A stretch of DNA of 11,882 bases from Pseudomonadota bacterium (GTDB lineage Bacteria; Pseudomonadota; Gammaproteobacteria; Burkholderiales; Burkholderiaceae_C): NCBI GenBank assembly GCA_018241985.1, contig JAFECV010000022.1, positions 1 to 11,882 on the forward strand. Reading direction: 5' to 3'. Below the pieces are notes generated by a model that was not told the origin of the DNA, made no database searches, and saw only the letters and a list, made by a program, of their open reading frames with translations. Shown piece after piece: positions 6,561 to 11,882 of the stretch (position 1 is the first letter of the stretch; each line of letters starts with the position of its first letter). A program made the translations under genes and the position numbers.

Positions 6561-7109
6561 ATGTTCCTGCGCCGCCCGATCAAGCATTGCCGCAACTGCG
6601 GCGCGGCCGTGGTCTACCGGCTGCCCGGCGACGGCGACACGCGCGAGCGCGCCGTGTGTCCGGCCTGCGGCACGATCCACTACGAAAACCCGCTGAACGT
6701 GGTCGGCACCGTCCCGTACTGGGGCGACCTCGTGCTGCTTTGCAAGCGCAACATCGAACCGCGCTGGGGCAAGTGGACGCTGCCCGCGGGTTTCATGGAA
6801 CTGAACGAGACGACCGCGCAGGGCGCGGCGCGCGAAACCGAAGAGGAAGCCGGCGCGCGCTTCGAAATGCAAGAGCTGCTCACCGTGATCAACGTGGTCC
6901 AGGTCGGCCAGGTGCACCTGTTCTACCGCGCCCGGTTGCTCAGCGACCAGTTCCAGCCCGGCCATGAAACGATCGAGGCCAGGCTGTTCGCCGAAGACCA
7001 GATCCCGTGGGACGAGATCGCGTTCAGAACGGTCAAGACCACGCTGCAGTGCTACTTCGAGGATCGGCGCCAAGGCCGGTTCACGGTGCACACGGCGGAT
7101 ATCACCTAG
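6561..7109 (+). CDS. Nudix hydrolase with N-terminal zinc ribbon
   Basis: A 182-residue protein hydrolysing a nucleoside diphosphate linked to another moiety, probably ADP-ribose- or NADH-like. A zinc ribbon is made by C10-x2-C13 and C33-x2-C36. The Nudix box runs from G77 to A99: G77-x5-E83-x7-R91-E92-T-E94-E95-E96-A-G98, so the metal-binding REXXEE glutamates are intact. The preceding WGKWTLPAGFMEL (69-81) is the usual strand into the box. The C-terminal part continues the fold (LFYRARLL, then DEIAFRTVKTTLQCYFEDR). The ATG at 6561 has GGAG (6554-6557) only three bases away, short but workable. It follows the FAH gene by 70 bases on the same strand, so co-transcription is likely. It ends near a bidirectional terminator (7138-7171). 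The zinc-ribbon Nudix subgroup is usually annotated only as Nudix hydrolase; the substrate is inference. Confidence 0.93.
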   Translation: MFLRRPIKHCRNCGAAVVYRLPGDGDTRERAVCPACGTIHYENPLNVVGTVPYWGDLVLLCKRNIEPRWGKWTLPAGFMELNETTAQGAARETEEEAGARFEMQELLTVINVVQVGQVHLFYRARLLSDQFQPGHETIEARLFAEDQIPWDEIAFRTVKTTLQCYFEDRRQGRFTVHTADIT

Positions 7110-7137
7110 CCGTACCGCTGCGCATGCGGCGCATGAA

Positions 7138-7171
7138 AAAGGCCTCCGCGTATCGCTACTTGGAGGCCTTT
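7138..7171. terminator. Bidirectional rho-independent terminator between nudix gene and tRNA-Pro
   Basis: GGCCTCC (7141-7147) pairs with GGAGGCC (7162-7168), and flanking AAA/TTT (7138-7140 with 7169-7171) extends the stem to 10 base pairs around a 14-base loop. On the minus strand the stem is followed by TTTTT, a good intrinsic terminator just past the tRNA 3' end. On the plus strand the tract is only TTT, so it is weaker for the Nudix transcript. Confidence 0.85.
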
Positions 7172-7182
7172 GGATGTCGGCT

Positions 7183-7259
7183 TGGTCGGTGTGAAAGGAT
7201 TCGAACCTTCGACCCCTTGCACCCCATGCAAGTGCGCTACCAGGCTGCGCCACACACCG
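7183..7259 (-). tRNA. tRNA-Pro, anticodon GGG, with encoded CCA
   Basis: A complete 77-base cloverleaf. The acceptor stem CGGTGTG (5' end, 7259-7253) pairs with CACACCG (7193-7187). The D-arm is GCGC..GCGC around AGCCTGGTA. The anticodon stem CTTGC/GCAAG encloses the loop ATGGGGT, giving anticodon GGG at 7225-7223 and a G at position 37, as in other proline tRNAs. The T-arm contains GGTTCGAATCC. Discriminator A is at 7186, and the 3' CCA is encoded at 7185-7183. It reads proline codons CCC/CCU. It lies just downstream of the merR-like gene on the same strand and ends at a strong intrinsic terminator. Confidence 0.97.
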
Positions 7260-7270
7260 ACAAGCGTTCG

Positions 7271-7276
7271 ATTATA
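7271..7276 (-). promoter_or_regulatory. Candidate -10 element for tRNA-Pro
   Basis: On the minus strand TATAAT, the exact consensus -10, lies 11 bases upstream of the mature tRNA 5' end and just after the merR stop. No good -35 is seen at 17-18 bases upstream. The tRNA may therefore have its own promoter in addition to read-through from merR. Confidence 0.45.
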
Positions 7277-7287
7277 GCGAGAGAGGT

Positions 7288-7734
7288 TCAGGCGGCCGGG
7301 GTCAGCAGCTCGCGTATTTCGAGCAATTCGCGGCGCACGATCTGCAGTTGCAGCGGCGCATCGACGTCGCTGAGCGCAGCGCCGGTCGGGCTCTGCGCGA
7401 ACGCGGTCGCCGACTCATCAAAGCGCGGCTCGCCGATCGCGCCGCCCTCTTCGTGCCGGCGCCGCTCGCGCTCGGACTGGACCATCTCCTGCAGCTTGTT
7501 GCGTGCGCCGCTGATGGTGAAGCCCTGGTCGTACAGCAGGTCGCGGATGCGCCGAATCATCAGCACCTCGTGATGCTGGTAGTAGCGGCGGTTGCCGCGC
7601 CGCTTCACCGGCCGCAGCTGCGTGAACTCCTGCTCCCAATAACGCAGCACATGCGGCTTGACGCCACACAGCTCGCCGACCTCGCCGATCGTGAAGTAGC
7701 GTTTGACGGGAATCGGTGGGAGATTTTTCTCCAT
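7288..7734 (-). CDS. MerR-family transcriptional regulator downstream of ihfA
   Basis: A 148-residue MerR-type protein. The winged helix-turn-helix is at about 12-50: RYFTIGEVGELCGVKPHVLR (12-31) carries the two helices and LRYWEQEF (30-37) is the MerR signature, followed by the wing RRGNRRYYQHHEV (45-57). A coiled-coil dimerisation helix follows (about 60-95, RIRDLLYDQGFTISGARNKL...). The C-terminal third is low in complexity and has no metal-binding cysteines of the MerR/CueR type; the only cysteine, C23, is in the helix-turn-helix, so a metal sensor is unlikely. The ATG at 7734 is preferred; a TTG at 7743 is the alternative and neither has a strong ribosome binding site. It follows ihfA by 106 bases and precedes tRNA-Pro. 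This gene sits in the same place in many betaproteobacteria, but its target is unknown to me. Confidence 0.85.
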   Translation of the reverse strand: MEKNLPPIPVKRYFTIGEVGELCGVKPHVLRYWEQEFTQLRPVKRRGNRRYYQHHEVLMIRRIRDLLYDQGFTISGARNKLQEMVQSERERRRHEEGGAIGEPRFDESATAFAQSPTGAALSDVDAPLQLQIVRRELLEIRELLTPAA

Positions 7735-7753
7735 TGAAATCAATGCGGTACGC

Positions 7754-7781
7754 CCTGTTTTTGATATTCTAGGCTAACAGG
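7754..7781 (-). promoter_or_regulatory. Possible promoter/operator of the MerR-like gene
   Basis: In the ihfA-merR gap CCTGTT (7754-7759) and AACAGG (7776-7781) form an inverted repeat with a 16-base interval. On the minus strand the interval contains TAGAAT (7771-7766), a five-of-six match to a -10. No -35 is recognisable. MerR regulators bind dyads at their promoters, so autoregulation is possible. Confidence 0.3.
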
Positions 7782-7840
7782 CGCGCCGACCGCTGCGACG
7801 CGCGGCATGCATCCATTCGTGTTAACGGCGGCGCCAGGCC

Positions 7841-8188
7841 TCACGCGTCTTCCGAAGCCGATTCGCCCGGCTCGGGCTCGCCCTGGATCAGTGCCTTGAG
7901 TTTGTGGCTGGCATGGAAGGTCACGACGCGGCGCGCACGAATCGGGATCATCTCGCCGGTGCGCGGATTGCGGCCCGGGCGCGGCGCCTTCGATCGGATC
8001 TGGAAGTTTCCGAAGCCGGAAATCTTCACGTCGGTGCCGTCCACCAGCCGGGACGCGATCAACTCGAAGAACGCGTCGACCATCTCCTTGGACTCGCGCT
8101 TGTTGAGTCCGATCTGCTCGAACAGCAGCTCGGCCAGCTGCGCCTTGGTCAGCGCCGGCGTCTCCAGACTGTCGACCTCGAATTCCAT
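7841..8188 (-). CDS. ihfA: Integration host factor subunit alpha
   Basis: The DNA-bending alpha subunit of IHF, which acts with IhfB in recombination, replication and transcription. At 115 residues it is longer than the E. coli protein (99) through about 10 extra N-terminal residues ([15 protein letters not shown]) and an acidic tail ([13 protein letters not shown]). The core [20 protein letters not shown] (13-32) is the dimerisation helix region. The DNA-binding arm has [20 protein letters not shown] (57-76), with P75 at the intercalating proline position equivalent to P65 of E. coli IhfA, followed by [15 protein letters not shown] (77-91). The start is fixed by GGGAGGA (8199-8193), four bases before the ATG; there is no better upstream start. 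It follows pheT with a 35-base gap and is the third gene of the pheST operon. The MerR-like gene is next. Confidence 0.96.
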   Translation of the reverse strand: MEFEVDSLETPALTKAQLAELLFEQIGLNKRESKEMVDAFFELIASRLVDGTDVKISGFGNFQIRSKAPRPGRNPRTGEMIPIRARRVVTFHASHKLKALIQGEPEPGESASEDA

Positions 8189-8223
8189 GGCGTCCTCCCG
8201 GGATCGTGATGGTTGGTGGCCGT

Positions 8224-10662
8224 TCAGGCGCGCAGCCGTGCGCCGAGCCGGCGCGACAGCGCATCGACGATCGTCTGCACCTGGCTGTCGATCTGTTCGT
8301 CGGTCAGCGTGGCCTGATCGCTGCACAGCGACAGGCGCACGGCGAGGCTTTTTTCGTTGGCGGCCAGCGCATTGGTGGCCTGCTTCGGCCGGTACAGGTC
8401 GAACAGCGTCGCGTCCTGCAGCAGCGAAGCGTCCGCCGCCGCGTGGATCGCCGCCAGCAGCGCGGCGTGCGTCACCTGCTCCGGCACGATCACCGCGATG
8501 TCGCGCGCCACCGCCTGCTGCCGCGCCACCGGACGGAACGACGGCACGTCCTTGCTCAGCACCGGATCGAGCGCGAGCTCGAACAGCACCGGCGCTTCCA
8601 TCAGATCCCAGCCCTGACGCCAGCGCGGGTGCAGTTCGCCGACGAAGCCGATCGCTTCGCCGTGCAGCATGACCTTCGCGCTGCGGCCGGGGTGCAGCGC
8701 CGGATGCTCGGCCGGTTCGAACTGCGCCAGTCGCGGCGCCAGCAGCGCCTCCAGATCGCCCTTGGCGTCGAAGAAATCGACCTTGCGCTCGGCCAGCCCC
8801 CACTGCAGTCGGTCGACGTTGCCATAGGCGAGGCCCGCCACGCGCATCGGCTGGTCGACGCCGCCTACCACACTGTCGCCACCTTGCACCGACGCATCGC
8901 GCCGGAACACCCGGCCGACCTCGAACACGCGCACGCGCTCGGCGCGACGATCCAGGTTGAACTTCAAAACTTGTAGCAAGGAGCCAAGGAGCGACGAGCG
9001 CATCACGCTCATCTGGCTCGCAATCGGGTTGAGCACGCGGATCGGCTGCGCGTTGCCGGCGAGTTCGCGCTCCCAGCGCTCTTCGACGAAGCTGAAGTTG
9101 ATCGTCTCCTGGTAGCCCAGTGCCGCGAGCTCGCGCCGCAGAGCGAACGCGCTGCGCCGCGCTTCGGGCCGGACCCGGGCCGTGATCGGCGCGAGCGGCG
9201 GCGTCTCGGGCAGCCGCTGGTAGCCGACGATGCGCGCGACCTCCTCGATCAGGTCTTCCTCGACCTGCAGATCGAAACGGTACGGCGGCGGCGTCACGGT
9301 GATGCTGCCCTCGCCCTGCGTGAGGGGCAGGCCCAGCCGCGCCAGCGCGTCAAAGCACTGCGCCTGCGTGAGCGGCATGCCCAGCACCTTGGCCGCGCGG
9401 CTTACGCGCAGCGTGACCGGACTCAGAGCCGGCAGCGCGAGCTGCTGGTCGTCGATAGGACCGCAGGCCGTGTCCGCGGTTCCGCAGATGTCGACGATCA
9501 GCCGCGTGATGCGCTCGATATGCAGCGCCGTCAGGCTCGGGTCGACGCCGCGCTCGAAGCGATGCCCGGCGTCGGTCGAGAAGCCGAACCGGCGCGAACG
9601 CCCGGCGACGGCCTTGGGCCACCAGAACGCGGCCTCCACGTAGACGTTGCGGGTTTCGTCGGCGACGGCGGTCGCGTCGCCGCCCATGATGCCGGCCAGC
9701 GACTCGATCTCGCGTTCGTCGGCGATCACCCCGACGGTCTCGTCGACCGTGACCGTGCTGCCGTTCAGGAGCTTGAGCTGCTCGCCCGCGCGACCCCAGC
9801 GCACGTCGAGGCCGCCGTGGATCTTGTCGAGATCGAAGATGTGCGTGGGCCGGCCGTACTCGAACATCACGTAGTTCGAGATGTCGACCAGCGCGGTCAC
9901 GCTGCGCTGGCCGCAGCGGGCGAGCCGCTCGGCCATCCAGGCCGGCGTCGCGGCGCGCGGATTGACGCCACGTACGACGCGCCCCGAAAAACGTCCGCAC
10001 AGATCGGGCGCGCTGATCTTCACCGGCAGCCGGTCGGACGTGGTCGCGGCGACCGCGGGAATTTCCGGTGTGCGCAGCGGCGCGCCGGTCAGCGCCGACA
10101 ACTCGCGCGCGACGCCGTACACGCTGAGCGCATGCCCCAGGTTGGGCGTGAGCTTGAGCGTGAACACCGTGTCGTCCAGGTCCAGCGCGGCGCGGATGTC
10201 CTGGCCCGGCGGCAGCTCCGGCGCCAGTTCGAGCAGGCCGCCGTGGTCGTCGGACAGCCGGAGCTCGCGCGCCGAACACAGCATGCCCTCGCTTTCGACG
10301 CCGCGCAGCCTGCCCAGCTTGATGACCAGCGGCTTGCCGCTTCCATCGTCGTGCTGGCCCGGCGGCAGTTCGGCGCCCACCAGCGCGCACGGCACCTTGA
10401 TGCCCGCGCGCGCGTTCGGCGCACCGCAGACGATGTTCAGCAGCGCCTCCTGCCCGACATCCACCCGGCACACGCGCAGGCGGTCGGCATTGGGATGGGG
10501 CTCGGCCTGCTTGATCTCGCCCACCACCACCCGGGTGAACGGCGGTGCGACGGGCCGCAGCTCCTCCACCTCGAAGCCACCCATGGTCAGGGTGTCGGCC
10601 AGCTGCCGGGTGGTGAGCGGCGGATTGCAGAACTCGCGCAGCCAAGATTCAGGAAACTGCAT
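8224..10662 (-). CDS. pheT: Phenylalanyl-tRNA synthetase beta subunit
   Basis: An 812-residue beta subunit (E. coli 795) that carries tRNA binding and editing of mis-charged Tyr-tRNA(Phe). The N-terminal OB-fold tRNA-binding domain runs from about 39 to 150, with [17 protein letters not shown] at 54-70. The B3/B4 editing domain lies at about 215-400, with [20 protein letters not shown] (262-281), AGIMGG (323-328) and HRFERGVD (367-374). The B5 domain follows (about 410-485). The core-like domain is at about 490-700, and the C-terminal FDX-ACB anticodon-binding domain at about 715-811 ([16 protein letters not shown] at its start, ending [12 protein letters not shown]). The ATG at 10662 has GAGAG (10672-10668) five bases upstream. 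It follows pheS with a 12-base gap, so one mRNA is certain, and precedes ihfA. No truncation or frameshift is seen. Confidence 0.98.
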   Translation of the reverse strand: MQFPESWLREFCNPPLTTRQLADTLTMGGFEVEELRPVAPPFTRVVVGEIKQAEPHPNADRLRVCRVDVGQEALLNIVCGAPNARAGIKVPCALVGAELPPGQHDDGSGKPLVIKLGRLRGVESEGMLCSARELRLSDDHGGLLELAPELPPGQDIRAALDLDDTVFTLKLTPNLGHALSVYGVARELSALTGAPLRTPEIPAVAATTSDRLPVKISAPDLCGRFSGRVVRGVNPRAATPAWMAERLARCGQRSVTALVDISNYVMFEYGRPTHIFDLDKIHGGLDVRWGRAGEQLKLLNGSTVTVDETVGVIADEREIESLAGIMGGDATAVADETRNVYVEAAFWWPKAVAGRSRRFGFSTDAGHRFERGVDPSLTALHIERITRLIVDICGTADTACGPIDDQQLALPALSPVTLRVSRAAKVLGMPLTQAQCFDALARLGLPLTQGEGSITVTPPPYRFDLQVEEDLIEEVARIVGYQRLPETPPLAPITARVRPEARRSAFALRRELAALGYQETINFSFVEERWERELAGNAQPIRVLNPIASQMSVMRSSLLGSLLQVLKFNLDRRAERVRVFEVGRVFRRDASVQGGDSVVGGVDQPMRVAGLAYGNVDRLQWGLAERKVDFFDAKGDLEALLAPRLAQFEPAEHPALHPGRSAKVMLHGEAIGFVGELHPRWRQGWDLMEAPVLFELALDPVLSKDVPSFRPVARQQAVARDIAVIVPEQVTHAALLAAIHAAADASLLQDATLFDLYRPKQATNALAANEKSLAVRLSLCSDQATLTDEQIDSQVQTIVDALSRRLGARLRA

Positions 10663-10674
10663 GGAAACTCTCGA

Positions 10675-11727
10675 TCAACGGAACTGGCTCAGGAAGCGGA
10701 TGTCGCCCTCGAAGAACAGGCGCAGGTCGCTCACGCCGTAGCGCAGCATCGCCAGCCGGTCGATGCCGGAGCCGAATGCGAAACCGATGAAGCGCTCGGG
10801 ATCCAGCCCCATGTTGCGCACCACCTGCGGGTGCACCTGGCCCGAGCCGGACACCTCGAGCCATTTGCCGGCCAGCGGGCCGGACTGGAACCGGACGTCG
10901 ATCTCCGCGCTGGGTTCGGTGAACGGGAAATAGCTGGGCCGAAAACGCAGGACCAGGTCGTCGGTCTCGAAGAACGCCTTGCAGAAGTTCAGGTACGTGA
11001 CCTTCAGGTCCTTGAAGCTCACGTTCTCGCCCAGCCACAGCCCCTCGACCTGGTGGAACATCGGCGAGTGCGTGGCGTCGTTGTCTACGCGGTAAGTGCG
11101 GCCCGGCGCGATGACGCGGATGTCGCTGGTTTCGCCGCGCGCGAGCGCGTCGGCATGGCGCCGCGCATGCGCGGTGGCGTAGCGGATCTGCATCGGACTG
11201 GTATGCGGACGCAGGTTCAGGAACTGGCCGTCCTCGCCTTTCATGTCGACGTAGAACGTGTCCTGCATCGAGCGCGCCGGATGGTTGGGCGGGTTGTTGA
11301 GCGCGGTGAAGCTGAACCAGTCGCTCTCGATCTCGGGACCGTCGGCCACGTCGAAGCCCATGCTGCCGAAGATCTGTTCGATGCGCTCCCACGCCAGGCT
11401 GATCGGATGGAGCCCCCCGAGGCCGCGCTGCCGCCCCGGCAGGCTGACGTCGATCGCCTCCGCCGCAAGTTGCGCCTCGAGCTGCGCAGCCGCCAGCGCC
11501 TGACGCCGCTCGGAGAGCGCCGCCTCGATCGCCTGCTTGGCCTGGTTGATCGCGGCGCCGCGCGCCTTCTTCTCGCCCGTCGGAAGGCTGGCCAGCCCCT
11601 TCATCAGCTCGGTGATCCGGCCGGCCTTGCCAAGGAAGCGCGCCTTCGCGTTTTCGAGCTCGGCCGGCGAGGCGGATCGGGCAAAGCCGTCCCGCGCCGC
11701 GTCGACCAAAGTGTCCAGTTCATCCAT
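10675..11727 (-). CDS. pheS: Phenylalanyl-tRNA synthetase alpha subunit
   Basis: A 350-residue class II synthetase subunit (E. coli 327) that activates phenylalanine and forms the (alpha beta)2 enzyme with PheT. Residues 1-90 form the N-terminal coiled coil that grips tRNA(Phe). Motif 1 starts at [14 protein letters not shown] (107-120), the DTFYV and [11 protein letters not shown] segments (156-182) bind phenylalanine and ATP, and motif 2 is [17 protein letters not shown] (204-220). [12 protein letters not shown] (267-278) lines the amino acid pocket, and motif 3 is [14 protein letters not shown] (315-328). The ATG at 11727 was chosen because homologues begin with a MDELD-like sequence; a TTG at 11742 is an alternative, and the ribosome binding site is weak. 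The leader upstream contains two hairpins. No rplT is seen, although it normally precedes pheS; it lies beyond the edge or is absent. Confidence 0.97.
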   Translation of the reverse strand: MDELDTLVDAARDGFARSASPAELENAKARFLGKAGRITELMKGLASLPTGEKKARGAAINQAKQAIEAALSERRQALAAAQLEAQLAAEAIDVSLPGRQRGLGGLHPISLAWERIEQIFGSMGFDVADGPEIESDWFSFTALNNPPNHPARSMQDTFYVDMKGEDGQFLNLRPHTSPMQIRYATAHARRHADALARGETSDIRVIAPGRTYRVDNDATHSPMFHQVEGLWLGENVSFKDLKVTYLNFCKAFFETDDLVLRFRPSYFPFTEPSAEIDVRFQSGPLAGKWLEVSGSGQVHPQVVRNMGLDPERFIGFAFGSGIDRLAMLRYGVSDLRLFFEGDIRFLSQFR

Positions 11728-11747
11728 TCGATTCACGCCCAATGACG

Positions 11748-11779
11748 AAGGGCCAGTGCTCTTTCAAGCCCCGGCCCTT
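11748..11779 (-). promoter_or_regulatory. pheS leader hairpin 1 (attenuator-like)
   Basis: On the minus strand AAGGGCC (11779-11773) and GGCCCTT (11754-11748) form a perfect 7-base-pair stem around an 18-base loop, 20 bases before the pheS ATG. There is no T-run after it, so it is not a standard terminator. It may be the decayed or translational form of a pheS attenuator. Bases 11728-11882 hold no convincing gene. Confidence 0.4.
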
Positions 11780-11793
11780 GTTTGTCGGTCACC

Positions 11794-11818
11794 GGATGCT
11801 ATCGCAAAGATAGCACCC
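11794..11818 (-). promoter_or_regulatory. pheS leader hairpin 2
   Basis: On the minus strand TGCTATC (11815-11809), a 5-base loop TTTGC and GATAGCA (11803-11797) form a perfect 7-base-pair stem. It extends to 10 with one G-U wobble and two G-C pairs. It lies upstream of hairpin 1 in the same leader and lacks a T-run. It could be a terminator remnant of the upstream gene or part of a leader RNA. Confidence 0.35.
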
Positions 11819-11882
11819 TGCCGTCGACTCAGAGCTTGTGAAGTAAACGGTTCGCGTTGACCGGCGAGCCGGCTGCTGCGAA

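Noticed and set aside
8189..8803. Open frame extending IhfA upstream into pheT.
   Set aside because: It overlaps the pheT coding region out of frame, and ihfA has its own strong ribosome binding site next to the ATG at 8188.
9520..11745. A 741-codon plus-strand open frame antisense to pheS and pheT.
   Set aside because: It is a shadow of the GC-rich third-position bias of pheST; its product is Arg/Ala/His-rich and without domains.
11829..11882. Minus-strand open frame reaching the window edge, considered as the end of rplT.
   Set aside because: The 17 residues before the TGA do not resemble the L20 C-terminus; most likely leader or intergenic DNA.

Overview
The window comes from a high-GC betaproteobacterium, most likely Burkholderiales of the Comamonadaceae type. 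The basis is the order pheS-pheT-ihfA-merR-like-tRNA-Pro, the protein sequences themselves, and a short intergenic repeat at about 400-467 that resembles a repeat I remember from Comamonadaceae genomes. No insertion sequence, integrase, phage gene, CRISPR array or rRNA is visible. Coding density is high. No gene-free stretch exceeds 300 bases; the longest are 296-562 and 5512-5794.

Left part (1-2776). A truncated maiA-type zeta glutathione transferase runs off the left edge on the minus strand. After a 267-base gap come a small antibiotic-biosynthesis-monooxygenase (ABM) fold protein (plus), a MarR repressor (minus) and, divergent from the MarR gene, a FAD-dependent oxidoreductase of the FAD_oxidored (PF12831-like) type (plus). 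The MarR gene and the oxidoreductase share a 68-base intergenic region with a 10-base palindrome, so a local regulator-target pair is plausible.

Middle part (2858-5609, minus strand). A GMC-family flavoprotein oxidoreductase and an NAD-dependent epimerase/dehydratase-like protein are joined by a 4-base ATGA overlap. A possible 33-residue ORF with its own ribosome binding site ends in a GTGA overlap with the GMC start. This is the least understood part of the window.

Right part (5795-11882). A fumarylpyruvate/fumarylacetoacetate hydrolase-family gene and a zinc-ribbon Nudix hydrolase run on the plus strand and meet a tRNA-Pro(GGG) gene on the minus strand. A hairpin with T-tracts lies between them. 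The rest is the conserved translation/nucleoid block, read right to left: pheS, pheT, ihfA, a MerR-like regulator, then the tRNA. pheS is preceded by a 155-base leader with two strong hairpins.

How the genes fit together: the maiA-type isomerase and the FAH-family hydrolase catalyse consecutive steps (cis-trans isomerisation, then hydrolysis of the ring-cleavage product) in gentisate or homogentisate breakdown. Here they are divergent and about 5.5 kb apart, with the oxidoreductase/regulator block between them. The ring-cleavage dioxygenase is not in the window. pheS, pheT and ihfA form the housekeeping operon.
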